Assembly: GCA_013339895.1 (NCBI GenBank)
Contig: JABACO010000005.1
Coordinates: forward strand, 3,789,314 to 3,853,313
Length of the DNA: 64,000 bases
Direction of reading: 5' to 3'
Source of the DNA: Ephydatia muelleri
Taxonomy: Eukaryota; Porifera; Demospongiae; Spongillida; Spongillidae
In this document: positions 56,001 through 64,000 of the stretch, piece after piece
How the letters are laid out: each line of letters starts with the position of its first letter
Position numbering within the stretch: the stretch's first letter is position 1
Notes under the pieces: generated by a model
What the model was told of the DNA's origin: nothing
Database searches by the model: none
What the model saw: the letters and a program-made list of their open reading frames with translations, nothing else
Translations under genes and position numbers: made by a program

Positions 56001-57468
56001 CAGTTTTGGGTATTGGACTACCGACTGGATGGAACTTTTTTAATTATCTCTGATACTAAAGAAAATCTAGTTCTGTCATGTCATTCTAGTACAAGCACAC
56101 CAGAAGAAAGCCAGCTTGTCATGAGCCAGTTCAATGGTGATGAGAACGAGCTGTGGAGTTTTGATGGTGGCCATGTTGAGTCTGTGAAGTTTAAAGACAG
56201 GGTCATCAGTCTAATGCCAGGTAGCCAAACATCCCTGTGTTTGACCACTAAAAGCACCACTGACAGTGCACAGCTATTTCAGCCAGAGGTGAGGAATTCT
56301 TTTTATTAGTAATCATGAATGTTGGGTATCAGTTACTTTATATACTATTAAGCATTGTGCAACTTGTTCTACCAAATAAAGCTAATGCCCGAACACTTTC
56401 ATGTTTTTTTAATTTTGATGCACATACATGTACTGTATATCAGGATGTTTTTCCCTATCATGACAAGATTATTGTATATTGTCACTAGTATTGATCATTT
56501 GCACTCAACTTCAAGAAGAAGATAGAGTAAGCAGGAAGAGGGTTATAATAAGGTCCAAGCCCACTTACATTTACAATACAAACACATTAGTAGTTCTTAG
56601 AAACACTACTCCTTACCCCATTGCATTAAAACTTGGAGGTTAATAATACCTTTCTCTGGGTTAGGTCACACATATTCAACAAATGCTGTGGCAGTCTATT
56701 GCACACCTCAGCTATTAGTGGAGAGGAAATGGTCGCTGAGCGTGTATAGTGTATTCATTGAAAGGGTTATCAATAGGAAGCTAATGTATTTACATTCGTA
56801 ATCTCCATGCACTGATTTGTAAATGATAGATCTTTTTTTTTTCATGGAGTGACCTTTTACATTTCAATGATACAGCATATGAAATGTCAGACATTGATGT
56901 ATACTGAACACAGCATTATCATATCAACTTGGGTTGCAATTGTCTAGCTGAATGACTGTCAACTTTGTTTTGTTCATACATTGTATGTATGTGTTAGGTG
57001 TATGCAACTTTGCATAATATCAATTTCCTCCAGTCCTATACTCCAGTGCTCATCAGATGCCTAATGGATGACACTGTGTTGGAGCTGGATGATGCATCTG
57101 TACTGAAATTCAGTGCTGTAGATGAAACATGTCCAGATAGACAAGTGTGGTACATTAAGTACAGGAACGGATTCAGCAATCCATCGTTCATGATCATCTC
57201 GAAAAAGAATGGACAGGCCTTGCAGGTTGTAGAGTCAAATGTGGAGTCCAAAGAAATTGAACCAACCAATGAAAATCAGCAATGGAAGAGGGATGGATTG
57301 TTTATTGTCTCTCGGAAAGGCTACCATAAACAAATGACATATGATTTTAAGAGTGCAAATGTGATGGCCACTGGTGAAGATCACAAGTTGGTTCTTAGGA
57401 GCCAAAGTCTTCAAAAGTCAAACTGTTATTTTGAATTTAAGCATTTTGCAGTTGAATCTTATTTCTAG
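37646..57468 (+). CDS. Ig/FN3 single-pass receptor with five cytoplasmic beta-trefoil-like modules, 5' incomplete (copy B)
   Basis: Exons: 37646-38011, 45744-45983, 46041-46132, 46191-46389, 47691-47817, 48287-48311, 48764-48812, 48876-49123, 50769-51143, 51993-52298, 53326-53778, 55884-56288, 57034-57468. All junctions are GT-AG and all phases agree. The frame is open to TAG, about 1,100 residues excluding the missing N-terminus. Exon lengths differ from copy A only by multiples of three (-3, -3, +3, +9), as expected for a sequence under coding constraint or recently split. Domain order and interpretation as for copy A; this copy looks intact. No kinase, phosphatase or ITAM was seen in the tail. 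The five modules with QxW-type motifs are the only recognisable intracellular domains. Confidence 0.8.
38276..38652. repeat. 15-bp minisatellite, 25 units (copy B)
   Basis: CATGTGAGGCCAGGT units; nine fewer than copy A. Only one GGCCGGGT variant, near the start. Confidence 0.97.
39149..39995 (+). mobile_element. Non-LTR retroelement C-terminal fragment (copy B)
   Basis: Counterpart of 6855-7700 with the same CCHC-like, endonuclease-like and LIRANARPILLR blocks and the same frame breaks, so it was already dead before the copies separated. Confidence 0.55.
40904..40933. repeat. Hairpin GGGTTAACCCC, 11-bp arms (copy B)
   Basis: Perfect arms 40904-40914 and 40923-40933 with an 8-nt loop. Copy A (8645-8674) has one substitution in the right arm. 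Confidence 0.9.
41039..41145 (+). pseudogene. Truncated FN3 exon ending in an in-frame stop (copy B)
   Basis: As at 8801-8907: acceptor TGAATTTTCAG, phase 1, VAPSAPHLSVSAKLNGLEV.. CNITSC then TAA at 41143-41145. Splice site, frame and stop are all preserved between the copies. Confidence 0.7.
42222..42695. repeat. Irregular CCATGGACCACACATGA minisatellite (copy B)
   Basis: Expanded and rearranged relative to 10014-10290. Long minus-strand open frames (VVHGS, MCGPWV) arise from the repeat. Confidence 0.93.
42912..43026. repeat. 17-bp ACATGTAGGTACTACAT tandem repeat (copy B)
   Basis: About six units; shorter than in copy A. Confidence 0.93.
43581..45265. repeat. Local tandem duplication unique to copy B
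   Basis: GCTTCTTGGCCCTC(C/T)GCCCC opens two successive units (about 43581-44532 and 44533-45265) that both match the single 11172-11920 region of copy A. Unit 1 also carries the 244-bp MITE. Both units contain the MYCREKLYVSAHELACV open frame, which is repeat sequence. Confidence 0.85.
43685..43928. mobile_element. 244-bp MITE with CAGGGGCGGA terminal repeats (copy B only)
   Basis: Begins CAGGGGCGGACGCAGG and ends CCTGTATCCGCCCCTG, inverted with mismatches at two positions. The target-site duplication TGTTG is at 43680-43684 and 43929-43933. Copy A has one TGTTG and no element (GGGCCTGTTGTAGG). Such CAGGGGCGGA ends are common among hAT-like non-autonomous elements, but five rather than eight duplicated bases makes the family uncertain. 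Confidence 0.9.
45744..45983 (+). CDS. Exon: first FN3 domain, complete (copy B)
   Basis: 240 nt as in A. Changes include LNGLEV to LNGLAV, FNELT to FNGLT and SQWT to SHWT. Acceptor GGATGTCCAG. Confidence 0.75.
46041..46132 (+). CDS. Exon: second FN3 domain, N-terminal half (copy B)
   Basis: PEAPPTFTIIVLQSL.. LNISWSHI; same length and phase as in A. Confidence 0.75.
46191..46389 (+). CDS. Exon: second FN3 domain, C-terminal half (copy B)
   Basis: One codon shorter than A (VALSCAYHQ versus GALMSCAFHQ). Same FN3 end, SSVNDGGVGPESDPVQ. Confidence 0.8.
46623..47390. repeat. Foldback element (copy B)
   Basis: Counterpart of 15400-16180, same intron, with small indels. The shared position shows insertion before the copies separated. 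Confidence 0.85.
47691..47817 (+). CDS. Exon: transmembrane helix (copy B)
   Basis: VAVGVGIGIPLLIIVICIAA then FMFVVHVRKIRAGHSYSP; one Val/Met change from A. Confidence 0.85.
48287..48311 (+). CDS. Exon: 25-nt microexon (copy B)
   Basis: RPILKTSSE; GT-AG and phase 2-0 kept despite substitutions (CAACTTTAAAG to CAATTCTAAAG; CACAG to TGAG). Confidence 0.6.
48764..48812 (+). CDS. Exon: juxtamembrane linker (copy B)
   Basis: KNVSALELKGITIEQP, identical to A. Confidence 0.6.
48876..49123 (+). CDS. Exon: polar cytoplasmic linker (copy B)
   Basis: Same 248 nt and peptide ends (VSQKSDNAAQQ.. LICHERK) as A. Confidence 0.65.
49124..50768. other. Intron (copy B)
   Basis: GGTACCAGTGAG-like short repeats at about 50086-50200; nothing else. 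Confidence 0.5.
50769..51143 (+). CDS. Exon: beta-trefoil-like module 1 (copy B)
   Basis: QLWYVD and QKWLQD motifs. Differences from A cluster at the end (SRHGYHLC versus SGPGNHLC). Confidence 0.7.
51993..52298 (+). CDS. Exon: beta-trefoil-like module 2 (copy B)
   Basis: LKVPMCLVDEENDSVLEI, QHWYIY, AIWTID; same length as A. Confidence 0.7.
53326..53778 (+). CDS. Exon: beta-trefoil-like module 3 (copy B)
   Basis: HLWILD and ELWRRE motifs; one extra Gly codon (NHECGTT). Confidence 0.7.
53779..55883. other. Intron (copy B)
   Basis: Perfect 12-bp-arm hairpin TTGCGGATGTGC-A-GCACATCCGCAA at 55491-55515. Otherwise AT-rich with nothing recognised. Confidence 0.5.
55884..56288 (+). CDS. Exon: beta-trefoil-like module 4, intact (copy B)
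   Basis: 135 codons, open. QFWVLDYRLDGTFLIISDT and ELWSFD. GAA at 56106-56108 is the codon that became TAA in copy A; LII is the tripeptide missing from A. Confidence 0.75.
57034..57468 (+). CDS. Exon: beta-trefoil-like module 5 and C-terminus (copy B)
   Basis: Peptide as in A: QVWYIK, QQWKRD, ends FKHFAVESYF then TAG. Confidence 0.75.
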   Translation, partial: SYTPVLIRCLMDDTVLELDDASVLKFSAVDETCPDRQVWYIKYRNGFSNPSFMIISKKNGQALQVVESNVESKEIEPTNENQQWKRDGLFIVSRKGYHKQMTYDFKSANVMATGEDHKLVLRSQSLQKSNCYFEFKHFAVESYF

Positions 57469-57775
57469 ATGACATTTGATGTGACTCTAAGATTTAATGT
57501 TTGTCCATTAATGTATGGTTGTTGCATTGCACATGCAGTAAAGTGACTTACATGTATAACTCACTATTCTAAAACAGTGACAAGTTCCAAGCAACATGTT
57601 AGATCAAGAGGCAGGTGAATGTTGTAGCTAAATATCAGAGATACCAGATAGATAATAGATGCATGTAGCTAGATAACACTACTGTACATACAGTAGGGGA
57701 CATGAAATAGGTTACGTTCCGTTTGTGCTAAAACGGAAACGCAACGCGTACTACTAGATTGATCTCTAGCTCTTA

Positions 57776-59746
57776 CACGGACGTTTGCGGCTGGACAAAA
57801 AGTCGATAATTAGACAATACCGTAATTTACAAAGAGCCAAAACCAAAAGTAATATCATATCTCATTATAATGTTCATGTTTTGCGAACCACAAATCATAC
57901 TTACTTTGAGACGTTTAGTAAAAATAAATAGCATCTGCAAATGCTGTAACATATCTGTAAACAAAACCATCGACGCGCAAGGACAAGCATTATTATCAGT
58001 GATATGCGCAGCCCGTTTTCACGCCCATGTGTCTTTGGCGGGAAAAGAGGGGGTTACTTTAAGCGTGCGTAGTGGAGGAACCAACCGATAGAAAACGTTT
58101 GGCGAGCAATAACGCTCATCAGCACACATGGGGAAACACATATACAACACACAGAACTAGCCACGATTTTTTTAAACCTGTGATCTAGACGTGAGTTTTT
58201 TTATGAATAAAAGGGGCAGTATTGTATGGGGATCCACGTAATGAAGGTAAACCAGCGATGCAGAGTGTATGGCCGCTTCTTGACGGAGGCTAGAAAGGGG
58301 AAAAAGGAGTTCATATAAGAGAGTTTGCAGACGATTTGCACTCAGTCTGTGCAATTAACACAGGCAATGACATGATGGGCCACTCACCCACAATCTTTTG
58401 TTTATGCAAATAAGTGATGGATGGAAATTATCTGAAGAGTACATAGTTTACTTCGCCCTTTTGATTGGACAGTGCACACAGCAGTTGTCTGCAAGAAGGT
58501 ACCATAAAATAATTATGTGTACTGAATTGATGCATGTATACATGTATGTATTCATGTAAGTTTACACTGGTCTTTTCTTACCAAAACAACCAACCACAAA
58601 AGTCAGGTGGTCAACCAGCAAACTTAAATCCACACAAAATTGTTGCTGGCATTCGTGCAGTTGCCCCTCCCATCCAAATGGGATTTTCACTGGATGAGCA
58701 CAGTTCCAATCATCCAGTAATCCTGGAGCAGCTGTGGTGTCCCATATGCCTAATGATTGTGAGCCAACCACTGGAGCTTGGAGCTACCATTGGTATGCAC
58801 TGACTGTACCATCCAGTGGTTCATGGCATAGGTCAAACTCAGATTATCGTCCAGCAGGTGGAAGACATGAGACAGTCTGTAGAGAAGATGGTAAGGATTA
58901 AACAAACACTGATTGAAAGTAAGCAAACAGAAGGAGGAAATAATCAACAGCACCAAAGTGACTGACAAGGAATTTGCTGGTCCCTTTGTCAAGCAATTGG
59001 ATGAAGCCCTCCAATCTTTTAACATCCATAGGCAACAATACTTAGGTGGTGTGTTAGTTGGCAACCTTATACACAAGACCCTCCAGGTATAACTAAGAAT
59101 AAAATATGCTCAAAGAGCGTATTGGCATGGCAAACACATATTGGATTCGGTCTCATGGGGTGAGAAAGAAGCCAATCCATTCATGCGCCTTGCAAAGGAT
59201 GTACCATTCGGTAACAGATCCTGTGAAACATTTGTTGCTCATTGTTAAGGAGCACCTACTGATTGCAGCTCTACAAAATGTGGCGCCTCCTCTTAAAAGA
59301 ATGAAATAATAATACCGCAATTCAGGATAAACTTCAACAGTAAGTATCGCTGGTAAAAAAAATCGTGGCTACAAGAACATACGAGAACTAGTTAGTACCT
59401 TCTGTTACCTTTAATTTCTAGCTTGAATTCAAACTTTCTATCGGTTGGGAACGTGGAAAACACACTTCGAAGAGGAAAGGTACGTCGAGGGTTACCCGCT
59501 TTCAACAGCCATAACTTGCCGTGGCAAGTATTGCTGGCCCTAATGACTTGCATCAAAAAGAGGAAACTGTAGCTTCTTTTGTAATCTGCTTTTAAATGGC
59601 GCTTGTAGCCATCCTGTCTTTTGTACCAGCTCACGTTTTCAGCTCTCCAGGTTGTCAAGGGCGTTGCTATAGGCATTACGCAATCATTTCAATTTTTCGG
59701 ATTACATACTTTTTGTCCACAAAATATATGGCCGCAAACGCCTGTG
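57776..59746 (+). mobile_element. 1971-bp DNA transposon, insertion unique to copy B
   Basis: The empty site in A is CTCTTACGAAACGG. B has CTTA (57772-57775), the element, then CTTA (59747-59750): a 4-bp target duplication. Ends are CACGGACGTTTGCGGC and the complement of CACAGGCGTTTGCGGC (two mismatches), with TGGACAAAAAGT repeated just inside both ends. Coding relics are on the plus strand. A CAC terminus with 4-bp duplication fits CMC/Chapaev- or Academ-type elements, but no catalytic core was recognised, so the superfamily stays open. It is a longer relative of the relics at 3490-4561 and 35930-36994, lying inverted to them. Confidence 0.85.
58600..59092 (+). pseudogene. RING-like and conserved-domain fragments of the transposon protein (copy B only)
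   Basis: One frame reads GQPANLNPHKIVAGIRAVAP, then LEQLWCPICLMIVSQPLELG, a CPIC..P.E start as in RING fingers. Another (58943-59092) reads TDKEFAGPFVKQLDEALQSF then NIHRQQYLGGVLVGNLIHKT followed by LQV and stop. The frames are not contiguous. The combination reminds me of N-terminal regions of RAG1-like/Chapaev-type transposon proteins of invertebrates. This is memory-based and unverified. The protein is clearly non-functional here. Confidence 0.4.
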
Positions 59747-59750
59747 CTTA

Positions 59751-60532
59751 CGAAACGGGAGCGATTTTGTGGTGTGAATTAAGAGTCAGCGCTATGCGCT
59801 TGCGGGTTTCATGTCCACGCGCGTTTAGAACGTACGTACGTGTGTCGCCACATAAGACAGATTGTACTAACCCGCGCACGTGCGCCATAGTCGTTTTGGA
59901 GGGACATCCGGCCGTGTTGCATGCGTTCTTATTAGTATGTCATCAAGAGGTACAGTATTATAAGATGCAACAGGGTATGTCAAGCCTTTCACAAAGTCCT
60001 TAATCACTCGAATTGATTGATTGTCGGATTCAAACCATATTTGGGGATTCTGGGCGTCCCGACTGATGATTTTGCTTTGTATTAGATTTTCGATAACATG
60101 TTTGAGGGAAATGGGTAGTAGCAGATATCAGTATGGGAGTGATGTTGTGGCCCAGTATGTGAGTTTTACACGTGCATGACGATAGCCGTGGTTGTGAACA
60201 CCCAGGTTTGTCAGTAAGCTCACGAATTGTTTTGGACGAGGGTACAATCCCGGGTATTATCATAAATAGTCTAAATTTCAGATGGCTCAGAGTCCATATG
60301 CCATGCCTGAGTTACGCTCCCTCGAGTTATATGGTGCTTTAAACATTTTTGCATGAGGCTCTAAGGTGACAACGCTCTCGCTTTCCTATACGCGAGGGGG
60401 ATCCCCCCCCCCCCCCCCCCCCCCCAATTTGTTTGGCTGAATGCTTGCATAAGTCCCGCAATCTTATTAGTACGTTCATAAGATATATAAGGTGCAATTG
60501 AATTATTTTTTATGAGTGGTGTGCACTAATCA
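59751..60532. other. Intergenic spacer with poly-C run (copy B)
   Basis: Counterpart of 26600-27434; ancestral GACTGATGATTTTGCTTTG instead of A's palindrome. C run at 60403-60425. Confidence 0.5.
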
Positions 60533-60658
60533 GAAACTGACGAGGTGGTGGGTGTGTGGTGTGCACTAAACAGAAACATAGCTATACATGATGATCTTGT
60601 TGAAGTGAGACTGCTGCCAAAGTCAGAGTGGAGAGGCAGGGCCAGCATCCTCCCCAAG
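60533..60658 (+). pseudogene. DIS3/DIS3L-like fragment 1 (copy B)
   Basis: As 27435-27560, with K/I and K/R changes (LNRNIAIHDDLVEV, WRGRASILPK). Confidence 0.5.
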
Positions 60659-61084
60659 GTGGCTAGACTGAGAACCATCAGAGAGTACCAATGTCATGGC
60701 AACAGGACAGGTGGTTGCCTCTTTTGTTGCAAGTGATGTTAATCTTGCACTGGACTTCCTTTTATCTTAATTGCCTTGACAACAGCAGGAGGGCTCTGAG
60801 CACTGGTGGGAGGTCTGAACTGGTTCTGCATGTATGATGAACACATACCAAAGATTAGGATCAGCACCAGACAGGCTGAATTCATTGGTGTGTGGGCATA
60901 CGTACATGTATGAGTGGCTACATACATGTAATGGACATGTTTGTGCATGAGCTATTCTATGTATAGTATGTATCATGTCTGTGTCCTCCATATATCTCCT
61001 GTGCCTCCCTCCCCCCCCTCCTCATCCCTATATCTCCACTTCTTTTCCCACACTTTCCTTCACTCATATCTCTCCCCTGTACAG

Positions 61085-61195
61085 GGTCACTTTGTACAGA
61101 CTAGTGGTCTTATAGGAGATATTGATACAGAGACAGTGGCCCAGCTATAGAGCATGAAATAATGATACCACCATTTAGCAAAGCTTTCCTTGATG
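61085..61195 (+). pseudogene. DIS3/DIS3L-like fragment 2, frameshifted (copy B)
   Basis: GHFVQTSGLIGDIDTETVAQ, then one T is missing (CAGCTATAGAG versus CAGCTTATAGAG), giving a stop. Downstream, ATACCACCATTTAGCAAAGC plus TTTCCTTGATG before GTGAG is retained and is closer to the expected IPPFSKAFLD than copy A. Confidence 0.5.
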
Positions 61196-61473
61196 GTGAG
61201 CTAGTTGCTGTGGTCATCCCATAATCACTCTCCTCCCCCCTCTATAGATCTCCCCTGCTGTATTAGGGATTGAGGTCTTATGGTCATTCTGTTCGTCCTG
61301 TTGCAGGTACCCTACAGGATAGTGGCACAGAGCTGGCCTGGTACAATGACTGGCCAGCACATGTGGGTGGGGACAGTAGGAAAGAGGAAGATACAGGGGG
61401 GGCGGAAGGTGTTTTGCAGTGCGGGGGGGATGGGGGGGGGGGGGGGTAAAACTATGGTTTTATACTTTCACAG

Positions 61474-61586
61474 ATCATTCTAATGTAGCGATGGACATAG
61501 CTGCTATGAAGAGGCAAATCACTCAGATGGCATCAGATCTGCAAAAGCTGAAAGCTAGCGAAACAATGGAGATTGCAAATAAGAAG
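61474..61586 (+). CDS. Exon: coiled coil of a BEN-domain protein (copy B)
   Basis: DHSNVAMDIAAMKRQITQM, then KASETMEIANKK; nine bases shorter than A, in frame. GT-AG borders kept. Confidence 0.55.
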
Positions 61587-61645
61587 GTACCAGCATTTGT
61601 TCTTCACTTAAGTCACCATCTGATATTCATATATATTCGTGTACA

Positions 61646-61999
61646 CAGTGCAATTGAAGCCCTGGAACTAGGCAACTGCCAACTACTTCAACCTCTACTG
61701 CATTGCTAGTTGAATGTGTTCCAGCTAGCACTGTTCCAGATAACAGCGCACCACAAGGCCTCCAGTCTGTGTCTGAGGTGATGAGAGCCAACTCAAAGCT
61801 CTGTGTGCCTGCAAGGGCATCAACACTGGAAGTGAAGCTGGCAAGAGATGCCATCTTTGGTGAGGAAGTGATGCTGCAAATCACTCTGACTGGTGGAAGG
61901 GGTGGATTCAAGGCTCTTCCAGCAGAGGGCATGGCTAAGCTAAAACACATCCTTTTGCTTCAATTCCCAACAATAACTCCTCCAGAGAGTTTGAAGTGA
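61646..61999 (+). CDS. Terminal exon: BEN domain (copy B)
   Basis: CVPARASTLEVKLARDAIFG and EEVMLQITLTGGRGGFKALP; ends PPESLK then TGA. One VPAN unit fewer than A, in frame. Differences are mostly conservative. Confidence 0.65.
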
Positions 62000-62400
62000 T
62001 TTGGAAGGACTGCCTAGAAGGAATAAGCCAAGCATGCAAAAGGGCTCATGATATGAAAAAAAAGTGTGAAGTACACAAATTGTGTAGAGTTTTTTAAAAT
62101 AGCTAGTCCTGGTTTGTACGTGCTGTGTATTTGATTATGGAAATGCAGTATGACCATTTAAGGCATGACTATGCTGCAGCTGGAAACTATGAGTAGAGGA
62201 ATGCTGGTACCCACCACAACACTGTAGATATCACCATAACACCCCTCTCACACATCAATATGCACTCCTTACCCAGTACCCATTCCACACTACACCACTC
62301 AACATCACAGAACTAAAGAAACTTTCACTATTAATTTTTGGATTCAGAATATAGAAATGTAAAGATGCTCAGAACTAGACCTCAGTGAGTTGGCATGTAG
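62000..62400. other. Spacer, no gene recognised (copy B)
   Basis: AT-rich; lacks the ~90 bp present at 29379-29470 of A. Confidence 0.5.
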
Positions 62401-62426
62401 CCCCCCCCCCCCCCCCCCCCCCCCCC

Positions 62427-62709
62427 AACATATGACCTTTACATATTGCCATGCTACCAAGAGATTAGAAACTGTTCCACCCATCTCCCTGAGTTGGGGA
62501 AAATCTTCACTGCCCATTGTGGGATCAAGGTGATACTAATTGTACGTTTCTCAAAAGTCAATTCGCATCCTGCCACCTCCCCCCGCCCCCCACCGCCCCC
62601 CCCCGCCTCCAACATATGATGACCGTTTGATATTGCCATACTACCAAGACATCAGATACTGTTCTAACCATGTCCCTGAGTTGGGAAAAACCTTCACTGT
62701 TCATGGTTA
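62427..62709 (+). repeat. Two homologous exon-like units after C-rich runs (copy B)
   Basis: Same units as 29604-29878. The C-rich lead of the second unit is longer and more G-interrupted (CCCCGCCCCC). Confidence 0.45.
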
Positions 62710-63103
62710 AAGTCAAATTAAATAGATTTTCAGTACCACAGTACTGTGCCACACCCCCTATAGTGACATTGCCATTCTACCAACACCAGATTCATGTACA
62801 GTGGCATAGTTGTTAGTTGGCATGAGCCAGACTTTCCAAAAATGCTGTGACATTTCCGTCAGATCTGCCTGAGCTTGATAAATATAATAAACAAGTGTGG
62901 TGAAAGTTACTTCATGATACATTACATGAAAGTACATTACACTTGTCACGATTGTTCTACAGTGCACACGCTCATGTACATATAGCTTCTTATGGCAGTT
63001 GAAAAAAATTTCTCATTTGGAAAAGGGCACTTCGGGCGATAATCTATTGAGCGGGAGGAGAGGATTATGTCGTAATCAATAATACACATAACATCTTCAT
63101 TTT
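62710..63103. other. Spacer, no gene recognised (copy B)
   Basis: AT-rich; counterpart of 29879-30308. Confidence 0.4.
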
Positions 63104-63456
63104 CACACACACGCACACACACATACACACACATACACACAGAAACAAACATTTCGATTCCACAGATCGAACAGCTGATTAATTGATAGCATGAACTTCA
63201 TCAAGAATGGCAAGTGTGGAAGAAGGGTGGTATGTTGGGGAGAAGGATGGCATGACATCAGTATGATGTCTACATTGTACAACCCATGCTTACCCCACCT
63301 ACAAGTAGAATGAAGGTGAGGATCCATCAGATGAGGGGTATGTATCCTCATATTAGGTCATTTTATCTGCATGGGCAATCCGGGTGCTCTTTTGGCTTCA
63401 CTGCAACCTGGTATATACAACATGTAAATGATCAAACCTACCAAACATCCATGCAC

Positions 63457-64000
63457 TATCCCAGTGCCTCTCCACTCCACCACACTATCCCAGTGCCTCT
63501 CCACTCCACCACACTATCCCAGTGCCTCTCCACTCCACCACACTATCCCAGTGCCTCTCCACTCCACCACACTATCCCAGTGCCTCTCCACTCCACCACA
63601 CTATCCCAGTGCCTCTTCACTCCACCACACTATCCCAGTGCCTCTCCACTCCACCACACTATCCCAGTGCCTCTCCACTCCACCACACTATCCCAGTGCC
63701 TCTCCACTCCACCACACTATCCCAGTGCCTCTCCACTCCACCACACTATCCCAGTGCCTCTTCACTCCACCACACTATCCCAGTGCCTCTCCACTCCACC
63801 ACACTATCCCAGTGCCTCTCCACTCCACCACACTATCCCAGTGCCTCTCCACTCCACCACACTATCCCAGTGCCTCTCCACTCCACCACACTATCCCAGT
63901 GCCTCTCCACTCCACCACACTATCCCAGTACCTCTCCACTCCACCACACTATCCCAGTGCCTCTCCACTCCACCACACTATCCCAGTGCCTCTCCACTCC
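63457..64000. repeat. 29-bp minisatellite, more than 18 units, cut by the window end (copy B)
   Basis: More homogeneous than in A: nearly all units are GTGCC, two have CTTCACTCC, one has GTACC. The array continues past the window. Confidence 0.97.

Larger units (their letters stand above)
32565..64000. repeat. Copy B of the ~32.5 kb duplicated block, running off the window
   Basis: All landmarks of copy A recur in the same order and orientation: minus-strand exon, Tc1 remnant, receptor exons, BEN exon and 29-bp minisatellite. The window ends inside the minisatellite that occupies 30667-30950 in A, so the last ~1.6 kb of the unit is not seen for B. Every recognised receptor exon is open in this copy. 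Confidence 0.95.

Noticed and set aside
1-64000. tRNA, rRNA, operon or prokaryotic-type gene content
   Set aside because: No such gene was recognised by eye; intron structure and transposon types are metazoan.

Overview
This is eukaryotic (metazoan) DNA. It is AT-rich, intron-rich and full of minisatellites, foldback elements and decayed transposons, with no operons or bacterial-style genes. The Ig/FN3 receptor, the Tc1/mariner and non-LTR remnants, the short GT-AG introns and the frequent TACATGTA words suggest a marine invertebrate. A demosponge is my best guess, but the sequence alone does not prove it. No rRNA or tRNA gene was recognised. The dominant fact is that the window is a head-to-tail pair of the same ~32.5 kb block. 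Copy A is 1-32564. Copy B starts at 32565 (base 1 of A aligns with base 32565) and leaves the window at 64000 inside a 29-bp minisatellite. The copies align almost throughout, with scattered substitutions, small indels and a few large differences: A alone has a 2.1 kb insertion at 12134-14268; B alone has a 1971-bp DNA transposon (57776-59746), a 244-bp MITE (43685-43928) and a local ~0.7-0.95 kb tandem duplication (43581-45265). This could be a real segmental duplication or two divergent haplotypes joined by the assembler. Layout of each block: (1) a minus-strand exon of an unknown gene (449-561; 33014-33126); (2) remnants of a non-LTR retroelement, a Tc1/mariner transposase and a CAC-ended DNA transposon; (3) a plus-strand gene of at least 13 exons that I assembled from splice sites and matching phases (A 5213-26307, B 37646-57468). 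It encodes an Ig-like domain, two FN3 domains, one transmembrane helix, a short basic/polar linker and five cytoplasmic ~100-150-residue modules. Each module sits on its own phase 0-0 exon and carries paired QxW-type motifs like those of ricin-type beta-trefoils. Introns hold a 15-bp minisatellite (34 copies in A, 25 in B), a second non-LTR fragment, a truncated FN3 exon with an in-frame stop, further minisatellites and a ~780-bp foldback element; (4) fragments similar to the exoribonuclease DIS3/DIS3L and a coiled-coil plus BEN-domain gene (A 27435-29106, B 60533-61999); (5) repeated exon-like units, a CA repeat and a 29-bp minisatellite, then unrecognised sequence up to the junction with copy B. 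The receptor frame is open through every recognised exon in B. In A the penultimate exon has a premature TAA (24954-24956), so A would encode a shortened tail. The strongest candidate for something undescribed is the receptor architecture itself: adhesion-type ectodomains coupled to intracellular tandem beta-trefoil-like repeats, in two diverged copies, with a decoy-like truncated FN3 exon. A role in self/non-self recognition or adhesion is only an inference.
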